Assembly: GCA_020253445.1 (NCBI GenBank)
Contig: JADCBP010000002.1
Span: forward strand, 100,294 to 164,293
Reading direction: 5' to 3'
Source: Methylobacterium sp.
GTDB lineage: Bacteria > Pseudomonadota > Alphaproteobacteria > Rhizobiales > Beijerinckiaceae
DNA: 64,000 nucleotides
The notes under the pieces were generated by a model. It saw only the letters and a list, made by a program, of their open reading frames with translations. It did no database searches and was not told the DNA's origin. Both the position numbers and the translations under genes were made by a program. Shown piece by piece: positions 1 to 9,714 of this stretch (its first letter is position 1; the number at the start of each line of letters is the position of its first letter).

Positions 1-1076
1 GCGGTCGCCAATGCGTCGGCCTGGGTGAAGGCACCGCGCTGGAACAGCACGGAAATCATGGGATCGGCCAGCAGGAACAGCCCCGCCGCGGCCGGCAGGA
101 CCAGTAGAACCGCGAACCGGAAGCTTTCGGCCCGCGCAACATCGAGGCCCTTTTCGTCGCCCGCCTGCAGCGCCCGCGCGATGCGCGGCAGCAGCACCAC
201 GCCGATGGCCGAGGCGGCGAAGCCGAGCGGCAACTGGAAGAGCCGATCCGCGAAATAGAGCGTGGGGAGGCCATGCGGACGCAGCGAGGCGAATTGCGCC
301 GCGATCAGCAGGTGCAGATGGCCCGAACCCGCCACCGCCATGCCTGGAAACGCGAGCCAGAGCGCCATCCGCGCTTCCCCGCTGCGAAAGCCGCGCCGGA
401 ACGCCTTGAAGCGCGGTATGGCCCGGAAGCCGGTGCGCGTGACCGCCATCGCGAGCAGCGCGAGCTGGATCAGCCCGGCCAGCAGGATGGTGATGACCAG
501 AACCAGGCCCGCGCGCTTCTGGCTGATATCGGTGGCGAGCAGGAGCGTCGCCATCACACCGATGAGCAGAAGGTTGAGCATCACCGGCACGAGGGCGGCG
601 ACCGCATAGCGCTCGACGGAGTTCAGCAGCGCCGCATAGAGTGCCAGCAACAGGGTGAAGCTGACGAAGGGAAAGGCGATGCGCCCGAACAACACGGCCT
701 GAGCGAACAGGTCGGGATCTTCGCTCAGGCCATGCGCGAGGAAGCGCATCAGCGGCTCCATGAAGATTTCGGCCACCAGCACCAGAAGGATGGCCAGAAC
801 GGAGAGCAAAGCCAGGGCATCTTCTGCGAAATCACGCGCGGCGGCAGGGCCGTCCTGCTGCTCCAGCCGCGCAATCCGCGGCACAATGGCTGCGTGGAGC
901 CCGCCTTCGCTCATCATCCGGCGCACGAGATTGGGCAGGAGGAAGGCCGCGACATAGGCCTCGGCCACGCCGCCCGTGCCGAGCAAGGCCGCCACGAGCA
1001 CATCGCGCACGAACCCCGTGACCCGCGAGAGCAACGTGGCCGAGCCGACGACGGTGAACGGAACGGCGAGAGACAT
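1..1076 (-). CDS. murJ: Lipid II flippase MurJ (3' end outside window)
   Basis: Inner-membrane MOP-superfamily flippase that moves lipid II to the periplasmic face for peptidoglycan synthesis. Reading down from the ATG at 1076 gives MSLAVPFTVVGSATLLSRVTG, followed by the typical GFVRDVLVAALLG and an alternation of hydrophobic helices with short basic loops. About 358 codons are visible and the C-terminal helices lie off the left edge. The true frame is absent from the ORF track because it is open at the edge; listed ORFs here are shadows. Family assignment is firm from the N-terminal motif and helix pattern. Confidence 0.9.
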   Translation of the reverse strand, partial: MSLAVPFTVVGSATLLSRVTGFVRDVLVAALLGTGGVAEAYVAAFLLPNLVRRMMSEGGLHAAIVPRIARLEQQDGPAAARDFAEDALALLSVLAILLVLVAEIFMEPLMRFLAHGLSEDPDLFAQAVLFGRIAFPFVSFTLLLALYAALLNSVERYAVAALVPVMLNLLLIGVMATLLLATDISQKRAGLVLVITILLAGLIQLALLAMAVTRTGFRAIPRFKAFRRGFRSGEARMALWLAFPGMAVAGSGHLHLLIAAQFASLRPHGLPTLYFADRLFQLPLGFAASAIGVVLLPRIARALQAGDEKGLDVARAESFRFAVLLVLPAAAGLFLLADPMISVLFQRGAFTQADALAT

Positions 1077-1107
1077 CGGCCGACCTTTGACGCACGAGCG
1101 CGAGGGG

Positions 1108-1263
1108 TCAAGCCTCGTCAGACCGGATGAAGGCCTTCCGAAAGGGGAGGGCCCAACCGGCGCCGTTCCGTGATCCTCGTATGGTCCGCGCCGAAAGATT
1201 GGCCAGAACAGCGTCCAGGGCGGCGATCTTCCCCTGAATGTCGGAGATGACCGCGACCGGCAT
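1108..1263 (-). pseudogene. Metallophosphoesterase N-terminal stub
   Basis: From the ATG at 1263 the frame reads MPVAVISDIQGKIAALDAVLANLS and soon runs into unrelated sequence and a stop. Intact calcineurin-like phosphoesterases begin MxxAVISDIHGNxxALxAVL; here the metal-binding His of DIHGN is Gln and its Asn is Lys, and all later metal ligands are missing. I read it as the decayed 5' end of a deleted gene between hslU and murJ. It is only 51 residues, so chance resemblance cannot be excluded. Confidence 0.5.
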
Positions 1264-1273
1264 GCGGCTCGCC

Positions 1274-2578
1274 CTACAAAATGAACCGCGAGAGATCAGC
1301 ATTCTTCGCGAGCGTGCCGACCTCGCGCTCCACCAGCGCCTGATCGATCATGATGGTCTCTCCGGCGCGATCGGTCGCGGTGAAGCTCACCTCGTCGAGC
1401 ACGCGTTCGAGAATGGTTTGCAGGCGGCGCGCGCCGATATTCTCGACGTTGGAATTCACCTCGAAGGCCGCCCGCGCGATCGCCGCGATGGCGTCGTCGC
1501 GGAAATCGAGCGTCACGCCCTCCGTGCCCATCAGCGCGACATATTGCTTGATGAGGGAAGCTTCGGTGTCGGTGAGGATGCGGCGGAAATCCTCTTCGCC
1601 GAGCGGCCTCAGTTCCACCCGGATCGGCAGGCGACCCTGCAATTCGGGCAGGAGATCGGAAGGTTTCGCCACATGGAAGGCGCCCGAGGCGATGAAGAGA
1701 ACATGGTCGGTCTTCACCGGGCCATGCTTGGTGGAAACGGTGGTGCCCTCGATCAGCGGGAGAAGATCACGCTGCACGCCCTCGCGGGAGACATCCGCGC
1801 CGGCGCGGCCATCGCGCGCGGCGATTTTATCGATTTCATCGAGGAAGACGATGCCGTTTTCCTCCACCGCGCGAATGGCATCCGCCGTGATGCGATCCTG
1901 GTCGATCAGCTTGTCACTCTCTTCGGCGAGAAGCGGCTCATAGGCGTCGCGCACACTCATCCGGCGCGGCTTGCCCCGGCCCGCAAAGGCCTTGCCGAAC
2001 ATGTCGGAAAGGTTCATCGCGCCGATCTGCCCGCCCATTCCGGGAATTTCGAGCATGGGAAAGCCGGTCTGCGCGGGCTGAAGTTCGATCTCGATCTCCT
2101 TCTCGGCCAATTCGCCCGCATGGAGCTTCTTGCGGAAGGCGTCGCGCGTGGCGGGGGAGGCGGTGGAGCCCACCAGCGCTTCCAGCACGCGGTTCTCCGC
2201 CGCGAGATGCGCCCTGGCCTTCACCTCCTTGCGGCGCTTCTCGCGCTCAAGCCCGATACCGACCTCCACGAGATCGCGCACGATCTGCTCGACATCGCGG
2301 CCGACATAGCCGACCTCGGTGAATTTCGTGGCCTCGACCTTGAGGAACGGCGCGCCCGCGAGCTTCGCGAGGCGCCGCGCGATCTCGGTCTTGCCGCAGC
2401 CGGTGGGGCCGATCATCAGGATGTTCTTGGGCAGAACCTCCTCGCGCATCGGGCCTTCGAGCTGCTGGCGGCGCCAGCGGTTGCGCAAAGCGATGGCGAC
2501 CGCGCGCTTCGCCTCGGGCTGGCCGACAATGAAGCGATCGAGTTCGGAAACGATCTCGCGGGGGGAAAAGGTGGTCAT
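1274..2578 (-). CDS. hslU: ATP-dependent protease ATPase subunit HslU
   Basis: AAA+ unfoldase that feeds substrates to the HslV peptidase in the cytoplasm. The 434-residue length is normal. Walker A GPTGCGKT lies near residues 57-64, and the Walker B segment [15 protein letters not shown] precedes the HslU insertion-type [15 protein letters not shown] motif. The C-terminal DLSRFIL matches the tail that docks into HslV. The ATG overlaps the stop of the upstream DUF2157 gene by 4 bases (ATGA), implying coupled translation in an hslV-DUF2157-hslU operon. Confidence 0.97.
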   Translation of the reverse strand: MTTFSPREIVSELDRFIVGQPEAKRAVAIALRNRWRRQQLEGPMREEVLPKNILMIGPTGCGKTEIARRLAKLAGAPFLKVEATKFTEVGYVGRDVEQIVRDLVEVGIGLEREKRRKEVKARAHLAAENRVLEALVGSTASPATRDAFRKKLHAGELAEKEIEIELQPAQTGFPMLEIPGMGGQIGAMNLSDMFGKAFAGRGKPRRMSVRDAYEPLLAEESDKLIDQDRITADAIRAVEENGIVFLDEIDKIAARDGRAGADVSREGVQRDLLPLIEGTTVSTKHGPVKTDHVLFIASGAFHVAKPSDLLPELQGRLPIRVELRPLGEEDFRRILTDTEASLIKQYVALMGTEGVTLDFRDDAIAAIARAAFEVNSNVENIGARRLQTILERVLDEVSFTATDRAGETIMIDQALVEREVGTLAKNADLSRFIL

Positions 2579-3666
2579 GCGTGGGAATCCTGCGCATTCG
2601 CCGGGAACCTGCGACGAAGATTGGCGGGCAGAGCCATCAGCATCAGGCGCCGCAGGGGCTGCCAGCCAATGCTGAGCCCGAGGATGATCGCTCCGAGGAC
2701 AAGAAGGGCGGCCGGTACGGTCGCGGTGGTGATCGCCGCTTCCCTGAAGAGCGTGCCGAGCGCGATAGCGGTATAGACCAGTGCCGAAACGAGCAGCGCC
2801 CGCCGATCGATGACAAGCGCCACCATCGACAAAGCGAGAAAGAGGCCGATCATCGCAATCGCCTTGCCGGGATTCAGCAGCGCCACGCCACCGAACACTT
2901 CCTGAATGAAGCTGTGCACGATGAGCGGCGCGGAGAGGAGATGCAGCCAGAAGGCGATATCCGTTCGGCGCGTCTCCCGGCGCGGGTCGCTCATGTCGAA
3001 GCGCATGGCGAGCAGGAAGATCAGCAGGCCGATCAGCAGGATGATGAGCCCGGCGAATCGCTCCACGAATCCGGGTGCCAGCGCCGTCAGGAATACGAAG
3101 GCCGAGCCCGCCAGCACGGCCACGCCTGCCGCCACGGTCACCGGCACGCGGAAACGCAGGTAATGCAGCCAGACCGCACCAACGGTCAGCAAGGCCGCCA
3201 GTGACAGGGCCAGACGGCCTCCGAAGGCACCGGAACGGTGGCCGAAATCAAAGGCGCGATCCAGGCGGGAGGCATCGAGCCCCCAGATCATTGCAGCCCA
3301 GAGATAGATCGAAACCAGGGCCGAGCCGGTGAAGAGCACGAGCAACACGATGCTGGGCAGGGCCATGCGATGGCGGCGCGAGAACAGTTCCGCAAGCCCC
3401 CAGATCAGCCCCGTCATGATCGGCGCCGCAAATGCGGGCCTGACCGATTCCAGCAGGAAATAGCCCGCCGCACCCAAGAAGAGCGAAATGCCGATCACCA
3501 CGAAGATATCCGCGAAACCGGAGATGAAGCGGAGTTTCTCGCGGTCCTGCTCGGGCTCGAATTCGCGCCGGGCGAGATCGTCGGCCAAATCGCGCAGGCC
3601 ATCCGCCTGCTGCGCCGTGACGATGCCGCGCGAGACCGCCTCGCGCAGGACGGGTTCGGAAATCAT
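2575..3666 (-). CDS. DUF2157-like multi-pass membrane protein
   Basis: 363 residues. A short soluble N-terminal helical part ([23 protein letters not shown], typical of DUF2157 proteins) is followed by about ten hydrophobic segments from about residue 50 to the end. Function is unknown. It sits between hslV and hslU with 4-base ATGA overlaps at both ends, so it is probably cotranscribed and translationally coupled with the protease. Many relatives have hslV and hslU adjacent or with a different small insert gene. A role with HslVU is inference from position only. Confidence 0.75.
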   Translation of the reverse strand: MISEPVLREAVSRGIVTAQQADGLRDLADDLARREFEPEQDREKLRFISGFADIFVVIGISLFLGAAGYFLLESVRPAFAAPIMTGLIWGLAELFSRRHRMALPSIVLLVLFTGSALVSIYLWAAMIWGLDASRLDRAFDFGHRSGAFGGRLALSLAALLTVGAVWLHYLRFRVPVTVAAGVAVLAGSAFVFLTALAPGFVERFAGLIILLIGLLIFLLAMRFDMSDPRRETRRTDIAFWLHLLSAPLIVHSFIQEVFGGVALLNPGKAIAMIGLFLALSMVALVIDRRALLVSALVYTAIALGTLFREAAITTATVPAALLVLGAIILGLSIGWQPLRRLMLMALPANLRRRFPANAQDSHA

Positions 3667-4235
3667 GCGCCGATGCTTTCGATCACGAGGGAATGGTTGG
3701 TGTAGACGCAGATGTCCCCGGCGATCTGCATCGAGCGGCGGACGATCTCCTCGGCGTCGAGATCCGTGTCGGCCAGCGCACGGGCAGCCGCGAGCGCATA
3801 CATGCCGCCCGAGCCGATGCCCATGATGCCGCCCTCGGGTTCGAGCACATCGCCCGTGCCGGAAAGCACGAGGCCGGTATGCTTGTCGGCGACCAGCATC
3901 ATCGCCTCAAGCCGCCTGAGGTAGCGGTCGGTGCGCCAATCCTTGGCGAGTTCCACGCAAGAACGCATCAACTGCCCGGGATATTGCTCGAGCTTCGCCT
4001 CGAGCCGCTCGAACAGCGTGAAAGCATCGGCCGTAGCACCCGCGAAGCCGCCGATCACCTCGCCCTTGGCGAGGCGGCGCACCTTTTTCGCATTGCCCTT
4101 GATGATGGTCTGGCCGAGGCTCACCTGCCCGTCGCCGCCGATCACGGTTCGGCCGCCCTTGCGCACCATCAGGATGGTGGTGGCGTGCCAGGAGTTGCTC
4201 TGCCACCCTTGGGCCGGCTCTCTCTCGTTCTGCAT
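3663..4235 (-). CDS. hslV: ATP-dependent protease peptidase subunit HslV
   Basis: Threonine peptidase of the HslVU complex. The frame contains [25 protein letters not shown]; by family comparison the nucleophile is Thr19 of [10 protein letters not shown], exposed after N-terminal processing. Conserved [28 protein letters not shown] and GDICVYTNH follow. The track ORF (4829) is far too long. Two ATGs are close together (4241, 4235); the purine-rich AAGGGA is properly spaced only from 4235, giving 190 residues. The gene diverges from hisB across a 144-bp gap. Confidence 0.95.
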   Translation of the reverse strand: MQNEREPAQGWQSNSWHATTILMVRKGGRTVIGGDGQVSLGQTIIKGNAKKVRRLAKGEVIGGFAGATADAFTLFERLEAKLEQYPGQLMRSCVELAKDWRTDRYLRRLEAMMLVADKHTGLVLSGTGDVLEPEGGIMGIGSGGMYALAAARALADTDLDAEEIVRRSMQIAGDICVYTNHSLVIESIGA

Positions 4236-4379
4236 GCGCATTCCCTTCGCGCCTGTATGTAGGGGCCCGGAGGCGGGATTGCCAAGGCGGCCGGACCACA
4301 GTCGTGCTTTTCCTTTTCGCCCGCATGTTCTAAAGCCTCGCGGCAAGTGGCGCGAGCCACGGAAGGACGGGAGCAGGCC

Positions 4380-4973
4380 ATGCGCCGCGCAGAGGTGAAA
4401 CGCGAGACCGGCGAAACCAAGATCGCCGTCGCCCTCGATCTCGACGGGACCGGGCGGGCGGATATCGCCACCGGCATCGGCTTCCTCGATCACATGCTGA
4501 CTTTGCTCGCCCGGCATTCCATGGTCGATTTCCTCGTGCGCGCCGAAGGCGACCTGCAGGTGGATGACCACCACACCACCGAGGATGTCGGCATCGCCCT
4601 CGGGCAGGCCCTGCGGCAGGCGCTCGGCGCGAAGATCGGCATCCGCCGCTATGCCGATTGCCTGATGCCGATGGACGAGACGCTGGCGCGCGTGGCGCTC
4701 GACATTTCGGGCCGGGCCTTCCTCGTCTTCAAGGCGGAATTCCCGAGCGAAAAGATCGGCACCTTCGATACCGAGCTTGTGCGCGAATTCTTCCAGGCTT
4801 TTGCGACGAATGCGCAGGTGACGCTGCACGCCGAGGCGCTTTATGGCTCAAACAGCCATCACATCGCCGAAGCTTTGTTCAAGGGTCTCGCCCGCGTGCT
4901 GCGCCACGCCACCGAAATCGATGCTCGCGCGAAGGATGCCGTGCCTTCCACCAAGGGAACCCTTTCGGTCTGA
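4380..4973 (+). CDS. hisB: Imidazoleglycerol-phosphate dehydratase
   Basis: Catalyses the dehydration of imidazole glycerol phosphate in histidine synthesis. At 197 residues it is the monofunctional form, without a phosphatase domain. Mn-binding motifs [19 protein letters not shown] and [10 protein letters not shown] are intact. The ATG at 4380 follows a GGGAG ribosome site; the longer ORF start at 4347 lacks one. It opens a his block in which a DUF2628 gene separates it from hisH. Confidence 0.96.
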   Translation: MRRAEVKRETGETKIAVALDLDGTGRADIATGIGFLDHMLTLLARHSMVDFLVRAEGDLQVDDHHTTEDVGIALGQALRQALGAKIGIRRYADCLMPMDETLARVALDISGRAFLVFKAEFPSEKIGTFDTELVREFFQAFATNAQVTLHAEALYGSNSHHIAEALFKGLARVLRHATEIDARAKDAVPSTKGTLSV

Positions 4974-4986
4974 TGAGGTCGGTCTG

Positions 4987-5481
4987 ATGGCCCGCTACAC
5001 GGTGCATGTGAAGGGCGAGGGGCCCGATGCCCTGGCCCGCGCGAAATTCGTGCTTGACGGGTTTTCGTGGGCGGCCCTCGCCTTCGGCCCGTTCTGGCTG
5101 TTCGCGAAGGGCGCGTGGATCTCGGCATTGCTGCTCATCGCGCTGCTCATCAGCATTGGCATGGTGCTGGGCGGGTTGGGGATCGCAGCGATGTTTCCAC
5201 TGGTGTCGCTGCTGGTTTCGTTCCTTGTTGCGCTGGAATCGGGCGCGATCCAGGCCTGGGAGCTGGAACTCAAGGGCCATCGTTTCGCGGGCGTGATCTC
5301 GGGCGATGACCGAGACGTGATGGAACGCCGGTTCTTCGCGGAAGCGCTCGGCGAAAGGGCCGCTCCTGCGCCGGTTTCCGCACCCGTCCCCGCCGAATTT
5401 GCGCCGACGCGGACCGTGAGCGGCGTCCCGATCATCGGGCTGTTTCCCAATCCCTCCCGCCCCGGAGGAAACCGCTCATGA
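4987..5481 (+). CDS. DUF2628 membrane protein
   Basis: A 164-residue protein starting MARYTVHVKGEGPDALARAKFVLDGFSWAALAFGPFWLFAKGAW, the hallmark N-terminus of DUF2628 proteins, followed by two or three hydrophobic helices (about residues 40-95) and a Pro/Ala-rich tail. Function is unknown. Its place between hisB and hisH is conserved in many Rhizobiales, and its stop overlaps the hisH start by 4 bases. The track start at 4843 lies inside hisB and is rejected. Confidence 0.85.
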   Translation: MARYTVHVKGEGPDALARAKFVLDGFSWAALAFGPFWLFAKGAWISALLLIALLISIGMVLGGLGIAAMFPLVSLLVSFLVALESGAIQAWELELKGHRFAGVISGDDRDVMERRFFAEALGERAAPAPVSAPVPAEFAPTRTVSGVPIIGLFPNPSRPGGNRS

Positions 5482-6128
5482 AGGTCGCGCTGATCGATTA
5501 TGGCGCGGGAAACCTGCATTCCTGCGGCAAGGCGCTTGAGCGTGCGCTCGCGGCCAATGGCATGGCGGGCACGGTCGAGGTGGGCGCAAAGCCGGAGGTG
5601 ATCGCGATGGCGGATGCCATCGTGCTTCCCGGCGATGGGGCGTTCAGGGATTGCCGTGATGAATTGGCTGCCGTTTCCGGCCTTGAGCAGGCCTTGCACG
5701 AGGCTGTCCGGGTGAAGGCCCGTCCCTTCCTCGGCATCTGCGTCGGCATGCAATTGCTGGCGGATATCGGCGAGGAGCGCGGGGAAACCGCCGGCCTCGG
5801 CTGGATTCCCGGTCGCGTGGTGGCGCTCGATCCGGCCGAGCGGCATCTCAAGGTGCCGCATATGGGCTGGAACACGCTGGAATCGCGTGGCTCGCACCCC
5901 GTGCTGAAGGATGTGCCCTTCGGCGAGAAGGCCCTGCACGCCTATTTCCTGCATTCCTTCCACCTGTTGCCGAAACATGCGGGCGATTTGCTGGCTATCG
6001 CTGATTATGGCGGGCCGGTCTCGGCCATTGTGGGTCGCGAGAACATCGTCGGCACGCAATTCCACCCGGAAAAGAGCCAGCAGCTTGGCCTCCGGCTTCT
6101 CCAGAACTTTCTCGCGTGGCGTCCATGA
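5478..6128 (+). CDS. hisH: Imidazole glycerol phosphate synthase, glutaminase subunit
   Basis: Class I glutamine amidotransferase that passes ammonia to HisF. 216 residues. The catalytic triad is visible: Cys88 in [11 protein letters not shown], and His196 and Glu198 in [20 protein letters not shown] supplies the oxyanion-strand region. The start overlaps the DUF2628 stop and its own stop overlaps the hisA ATG (ATGA), so the run is tightly coupled. Confidence 0.96.
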   Translation: MKVALIDYGAGNLHSCGKALERALAANGMAGTVEVGAKPEVIAMADAIVLPGDGAFRDCRDELAAVSGLEQALHEAVRVKARPFLGICVGMQLLADIGEERGETAGLGWIPGRVVALDPAERHLKVPHMGWNTLESRGSHPVLKDVPFGEKALHAYFLHSFHLLPKHAGDLLAIADYGGPVSAIVGRENIVGTQFHPEKSQQLGLRLLQNFLAWRP

Positions 6129-6853
6129 TCCTTTACCCCGCCATCGACCTCAAGAACGGCCAATGCGTTCGCCTGAAGCAGGGCGACATGGCGCAGGCAA
6201 CCATCTTCAACGATGACCCCGCCGCGCAGGCTGCGCGCTTCGAGGCGCAGGGCTTCGAGGCCTTGCATGTCGTCGATCTCGACGGCGCCTTCGCGGGCGA
6301 GGCCGTGAACGGCGCGGCGGTGGAGGCGATCCTCAAGCGCGTGCGCTTTCCGGTGCAACTCGGCGGGGGCATCCGCCGCATGGAACAGGTGGAAGCCTGG
6401 CTGTCGCGGGGCATCGCCCGCGTCATCATCGGCACGGCGGCCCTGCGCGACCCCGATTTCGTCAAGGCGGCCGCGAAGGCCTTTCCCGGCAAAGTGGCGG
6501 TCGGCATCGATGCCCGCGACGGCAGGGTGGCCGTGGAGGGCTGGGCCGAAACCTCGGATATGCGCGACGTCGACCTCGGGAAGCGCTTCGAGGATGCTGG
6601 CGTGGCGGCCATCATCTACACGAACATCGCGCGTGACGGCATGCTCTCGGGCCTCGATTTCGAGAGCACCATCGCTTTGGGCCATGCGTTGACGATCCCG
6701 GTCATCGCCTCGGGCGGCCTCGCCTCCATGGCCGATATCAGGCGGCTGGCCTCGCCCGACTGCGCGCATCTCGCGGGCGCCATCACGGGCCGCGCGCTCT
6801 ATGACGGACGCCTCGACCCCGCGCAGGCTCTTCGTCTAATTGGCAACCGGTGA
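6125..6853 (+). CDS. hisA: ProFAR isomerase
   Basis: Phosphoribosyl isomerase ((beta/alpha)8 barrel) of histidine synthesis. From the ATG at 6125, which overlaps the hisH stop as ATGA, the protein is 242 residues. The acid/base aspartates are in [10 protein letters not shown] (Asp8) and in [12 protein letters not shown]; phosphate-binding GGGIR and ASGGLA loops are present. An upstream in-frame GTG at 6116 is possible but less likely. The next gene downstream is on the opposite strand, separating hisA from hisF. Confidence 0.95.
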   Translation: MILYPAIDLKNGQCVRLKQGDMAQATIFNDDPAAQAARFEAQGFEALHVVDLDGAFAGEAVNGAAVEAILKRVRFPVQLGGGIRRMEQVEAWLSRGIARVIIGTAALRDPDFVKAAAKAFPGKVAVGIDARDGRVAVEGWAETSDMRDVDLGKRFEDAGVAAIIYTNIARDGMLSGLDFESTIALGHALTIPVIASGGLASMADIRRLASPDCAHLAGAITGRALYDGRLDPAQALRLIGNR

Positions 6854-6857
6854 AGCC

Positions 6858-7466
6858 TCAACGCATGACCATCCATATCGCGACGCCGACGAAGGCCATA
6901 GCATAGAGGCCGTTCGCGTAGCGGCTTTTCAGCGGTCCGAGCAGAAACTTTCCGAGCGCCGCCCAGACCACGAACGCGATAATGTTGTTGAAGGTAAAGA
7001 TGGTGGTGATTATCGCGATATCCGCCGCATTCGAATGGCGCGCGGCAAAAGCGGCAAACATCGCCCCGATGATCGCATAGGCCTTCGGATTGAACAGGAA
7101 CAGCATCATGCCGGCCCAGAAGCTCGGCGCTGGCTGGGCCTGCGCAACCTGACGCGAAACATCGGTCTCTGGTGAGGGATCGAGCATCGATCTCAGGCAT
7201 AGGAGGGCAATCCAGGCCAGATAGAGGGCGGAAAGAATCACCAGTACTCTTGCAACCACAGGCGAGGCGAGAAGGCTCATCGCCGCGCCATAACCAATGG
7301 CCAAGGTCACGACGAACGTTGCGACATGATAGCCTAGCAAGGAAGGGATGATTCCCTTCAGACCAAAACGCGCGCCGTTAAGCGCGAAGAACATGTTGCC
7401 GGGACCCGGCGAATAAGCCAGCGGAAACAGAAACGCCGTGAGGGCGACGAGCACTTGGAGGGACAT
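6858..7466 (-). CDS. LysE/RhtB-family amino-acid exporter
   Basis: About 202 residues with five or six hydrophobic helices. The N-terminal [23 protein letters not shown] segment is the family signature, and [20 protein letters not shown] is the second conserved motif. The physiological substrate is unknown. It lies in reverse orientation between hisA (4 bases away, convergent) and hisF (divergent), and by eye is less GC-rich than its neighbours. Two starts have plausible ribosome sites: 7466 (chosen from the family N-terminus) and 7490. Confidence 0.88.
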   Translation of the reverse strand: MSLQVLVALTAFLFPLAYSPGPGNMFFALNGARFGLKGIIPSLLGYHVATFVVTLAIGYGAAMSLLASPVVARVLVILSALYLAWIALLCLRSMLDPSPETDVSRQVAQAQPAPSFWAGMMLFLFNPKAYAIIGAMFAAFAARHSNAADIAIITTIFTFNNIIAFVVWAALGKFLLGPLKSRYANGLYAMAFVGVAIWMVMR

Positions 7467-7574
7467 GGCGAAGGATCCTTTCTCGGGCATTTTTTCCTAA
7501 GGTTCTCCCCCAATCCACCCGATTTCAACAAAGAGGCATTGTCACGACGCGCGCGGAGGGCTAGTCCGGCCTCC

Positions 7575-8360
7575 ATGCTGAAGGTTCGCGTCATCCCCTG
7601 CCTCGATGTGAAGGACGGGCGCGTCGTGAAGGGCGTGCAATTCGTCGATCTCATCGATGCCGGCGACCCGGTGGAAAGCGCCAGGGCCTATGACGCGGCG
7701 GGCGCGGACGAGCTCTGCTTCCTCGACATCACCGCGAGCCACGAGAATCGCGGCACCATCCTCGATGTCGTCAGGCGTACGGCCGAGAATTGCTTCATGC
7801 CGGTCACTGTGGGTGGCGGCGTTCGCGCGGTGGAGGATATCCGCGCGCTGATGCTCGCGGGGGCCGACAAGGTGTCGATCAACACCGCCGCCGTGAAGGA
7901 TCGCGCGATCGTGGGCCGCGCAGCCGAGAAATTCGGCGCGCAGGCCATCGTTGTGGCGATTGACGCGAAAAAGGTCTCCGAGCCGAACGAAAACGACCGC
8001 TGGGAAATCTTTACCCATGGCGGGCGCAACCGCACGGGAATCGAGGCGATCCAATATGCCCGCGAGGTGGCCGATCTCGGCGCGGGCGAAATTCTGCTCA
8101 CCTCCATGGATCGCGATGGCACCAAGGCTGGCTTCGATCTCGCGCTGACCCGCGCGATTGCCGAGGCGGTGACCATCCCCGTGGTCGCTTCCGGCGGCGT
8201 GGGGACGCTGGACCATCTTGTAGATGGAATAAAAGTCGGCAAAGCTTCGGCGGTCCTCGCTGCGTCGATTTTCCATTTCGGCACTTTCACCATCGGCGAG
8301 GCGAAAAAGCACATGGCGCAGGCGGGCCTTCCCGTGCGCCTCGACGGGATCACCGGATGA
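7575..8360 (+). CDS. hisF: Imidazole glycerol phosphate synthase, cyclase subunit
   Basis: (beta/alpha)8 barrel that uses ammonia from HisH to make IGP and AICAR. 261 residues from [20 protein letters not shown]; the catalytic aspartates are in CLDVKDG and in [15 protein letters not shown], and phosphate loops VGGGVR and ASGGVG are intact. The track ORF start at 7455 is too far upstream. The stop overlaps the hisE ATG by 4 bases. Confidence 0.96.
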   Translation: MLKVRVIPCLDVKDGRVVKGVQFVDLIDAGDPVESARAYDAAGADELCFLDITASHENRGTILDVVRRTAENCFMPVTVGGGVRAVEDIRALMLAGADKVSINTAAVKDRAIVGRAAEKFGAQAIVVAIDAKKVSEPNENDRWEIFTHGGRNRTGIEAIQYAREVADLGAGEILLTSMDRDGTKAGFDLALTRAIAEAVTIPVVASGGVGTLDHLVDGIKVGKASAVLAASIFHFGTFTIGEAKKHMAQAGLPVRLDGITG

Positions 8361-8680
8361 GCCAATTCACCCTCGAACATCTCGAAGCCCTGATCGCGGT
8401 GAGGGCCGGCGCCGATCCGGCCGAATCGCACACGGCGAAGCTGGTGGCGCGCGGCATGAGCCAGGCCACGAAGAAACTCGGCGAGGAAGCGGTGGAAGCC
8501 GTGATCGCGGGCATGAAAGGCGATATCGAGGAACTCACGAAGGAGAGCGCGGACGTGCTCTACCATCTGCTGGTGGTGCTCCACATCGCCGGCGTGCCGC
8601 TGAAGGATGTGCTTGACGAACTGGCCTCTCGCACGGCCCAATCCGGCATTGCGGAAAAGGCCGCGCGCAAACCCGTCTGA
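8357..8680 (+). CDS. hisE: Phosphoribosyl-ATP pyrophosphatase
   Basis: Hydrolyses PR-ATP to PR-AMP, step two of histidine synthesis. 107 residues, the stand-alone HisE form. MazG-like metal-binding helices are seen in [16 protein letters not shown] and [17 protein letters not shown]. It is translationally coupled to hisF by a 4-base overlap; coaA follows after 47 bases. Confidence 0.95.
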   Translation: MSQFTLEHLEALIAVRAGADPAESHTAKLVARGMSQATKKLGEEAVEAVIAGMKGDIEELTKESADVLYHLLVVLHIAGVPLKDVLDELASRTAQSGIAEKAARKPV

Positions 8681-8727
8681 GAGCGGGAGCGGCCCAGGAA
8701 GCGGAAATACTCTGGGGGGCTTTTTCC

Positions 8728-9696
8728 ATGGATGCTCGCGTCTCGAAGCTCGCGCCCGACGTGGATCTCTCGCCGTTCCGCGTTTTCGACCGCCAGGAAT
8801 GGGCCTCCCTGCGCGCCGATACGCCCCTGACCCTCAGCCTCGAGGAGATCAAGGGTCTGCAATCCATGAATGATCGCCTCAGTCTCGAGGAAGTGGTGGA
8901 GATCTATCTGCCGCTCTCGCGCCTGCTCGCGCTCTACACTGCGGCGGCGCAGGGGCTCTACAAGGCGACGCAGCGCTTTCTCAATGCCGGAGACGGCAAG
9001 GTTCCTTATGTCATCGGCGTCGCGGGCTCCGTGGCAGTGGGGAAATCCACCACCGCGCGCGTTCTGGAAAAGCTGCTGACGCGCTGGCCCAACACGCCGA
9101 AGGTGAGCCTGATCACCACGGATGGCTTCCTCTTCCCCAATGCAGAATTGCGCCGCCTCGGCCTGATGGAGCGCAAGGGCTTCCCCGAGAGCTATGACAG
9201 CATGGCGATCGTGAAGTTCCTCGCGCAGATCAAGGCCGGCGAGCGCCACGTAAACGCGCCGCTCTATTCCCACCTCGTCTATGATGTTCTGCCCGACGAG
9301 CAGCAGGTGGTGGATCGGCCGGACATCCTGATCTTCGAGGGCCTCAATGTGCTCCAGCCGCCCAAGCTGCCGCGCGATGGCAAGCCGGTGCCCTACGTCT
9401 CCGATTTTCTCGATTTCTCGATCTATATCGACGCGGATGAGGATTTGTTGCGCAAATGGTATGTTGATCGCTTCATGGCCTTGCGCGAAACCGCCTTCCG
9501 CAAGCCGGAAAGCTTCTTTCACCGCTATGCCTCGATTGGCGAGGCAGAAGCGCTCGCCACAGCCCATAGCCTGTGGGATCGCATCAACCTGCCGAACCTG
9601 CGCGAGAACATCTTCCCCACGCGGCCCCGCGCGGATCTCATCCTGCGCAAGGGCGAACGCCACACCATCGAGGAAGTGGCGCTGCGGAAGCTCTGA
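8728..9696 (+). CDS. coaA: Pantothenate kinase, type I
   Basis: Commits pantothenate to CoA synthesis. 322 residues, the length of bacterial type I enzymes. P-loop [12 protein letters not shown] is at about residues 97-108, with [11 protein letters not shown] and the [26 protein letters not shown] region after it. The placement after hisE is the usual one in alphaproteobacteria. It converges with the sugar-kinase gene 18 bases downstream. Confidence 0.96.
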   Translation: MDARVSKLAPDVDLSPFRVFDRQEWASLRADTPLTLSLEEIKGLQSMNDRLSLEEVVEIYLPLSRLLALYTAAAQGLYKATQRFLNAGDGKVPYVIGVAGSVAVGKSTTARVLEKLLTRWPNTPKVSLITTDGFLFPNAELRRLGLMERKGFPESYDSMAIVKFLAQIKAGERHVNAPLYSHLVYDVLPDEQQVVDRPDILIFEGLNVLQPPKLPRDGKPVPYVSDFLDFSIYIDADEDLLRKWYVDRFMALRETAFRKPESFFHRYASIGEAEALATAHSLWDRINLPNLRENIFPTRPRADLILRKGERHTIEEVALRKL

Positions 9697-9714
9697 GGGT
9701 CAGGGGCCCGGGCC

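Noticed and set aside
273-1130. 285-aa ORF opposite murJ
   Set aside because: Low-complexity His/Gln/Arg/Glu-rich translation, antisense to a clear MurJ frame; codon-bias shadow.
1238-2776. 512-aa ORF opposite hslU
   Set aside because: Antisense mirror of HslU and the DUF2157 gene with no family motif.
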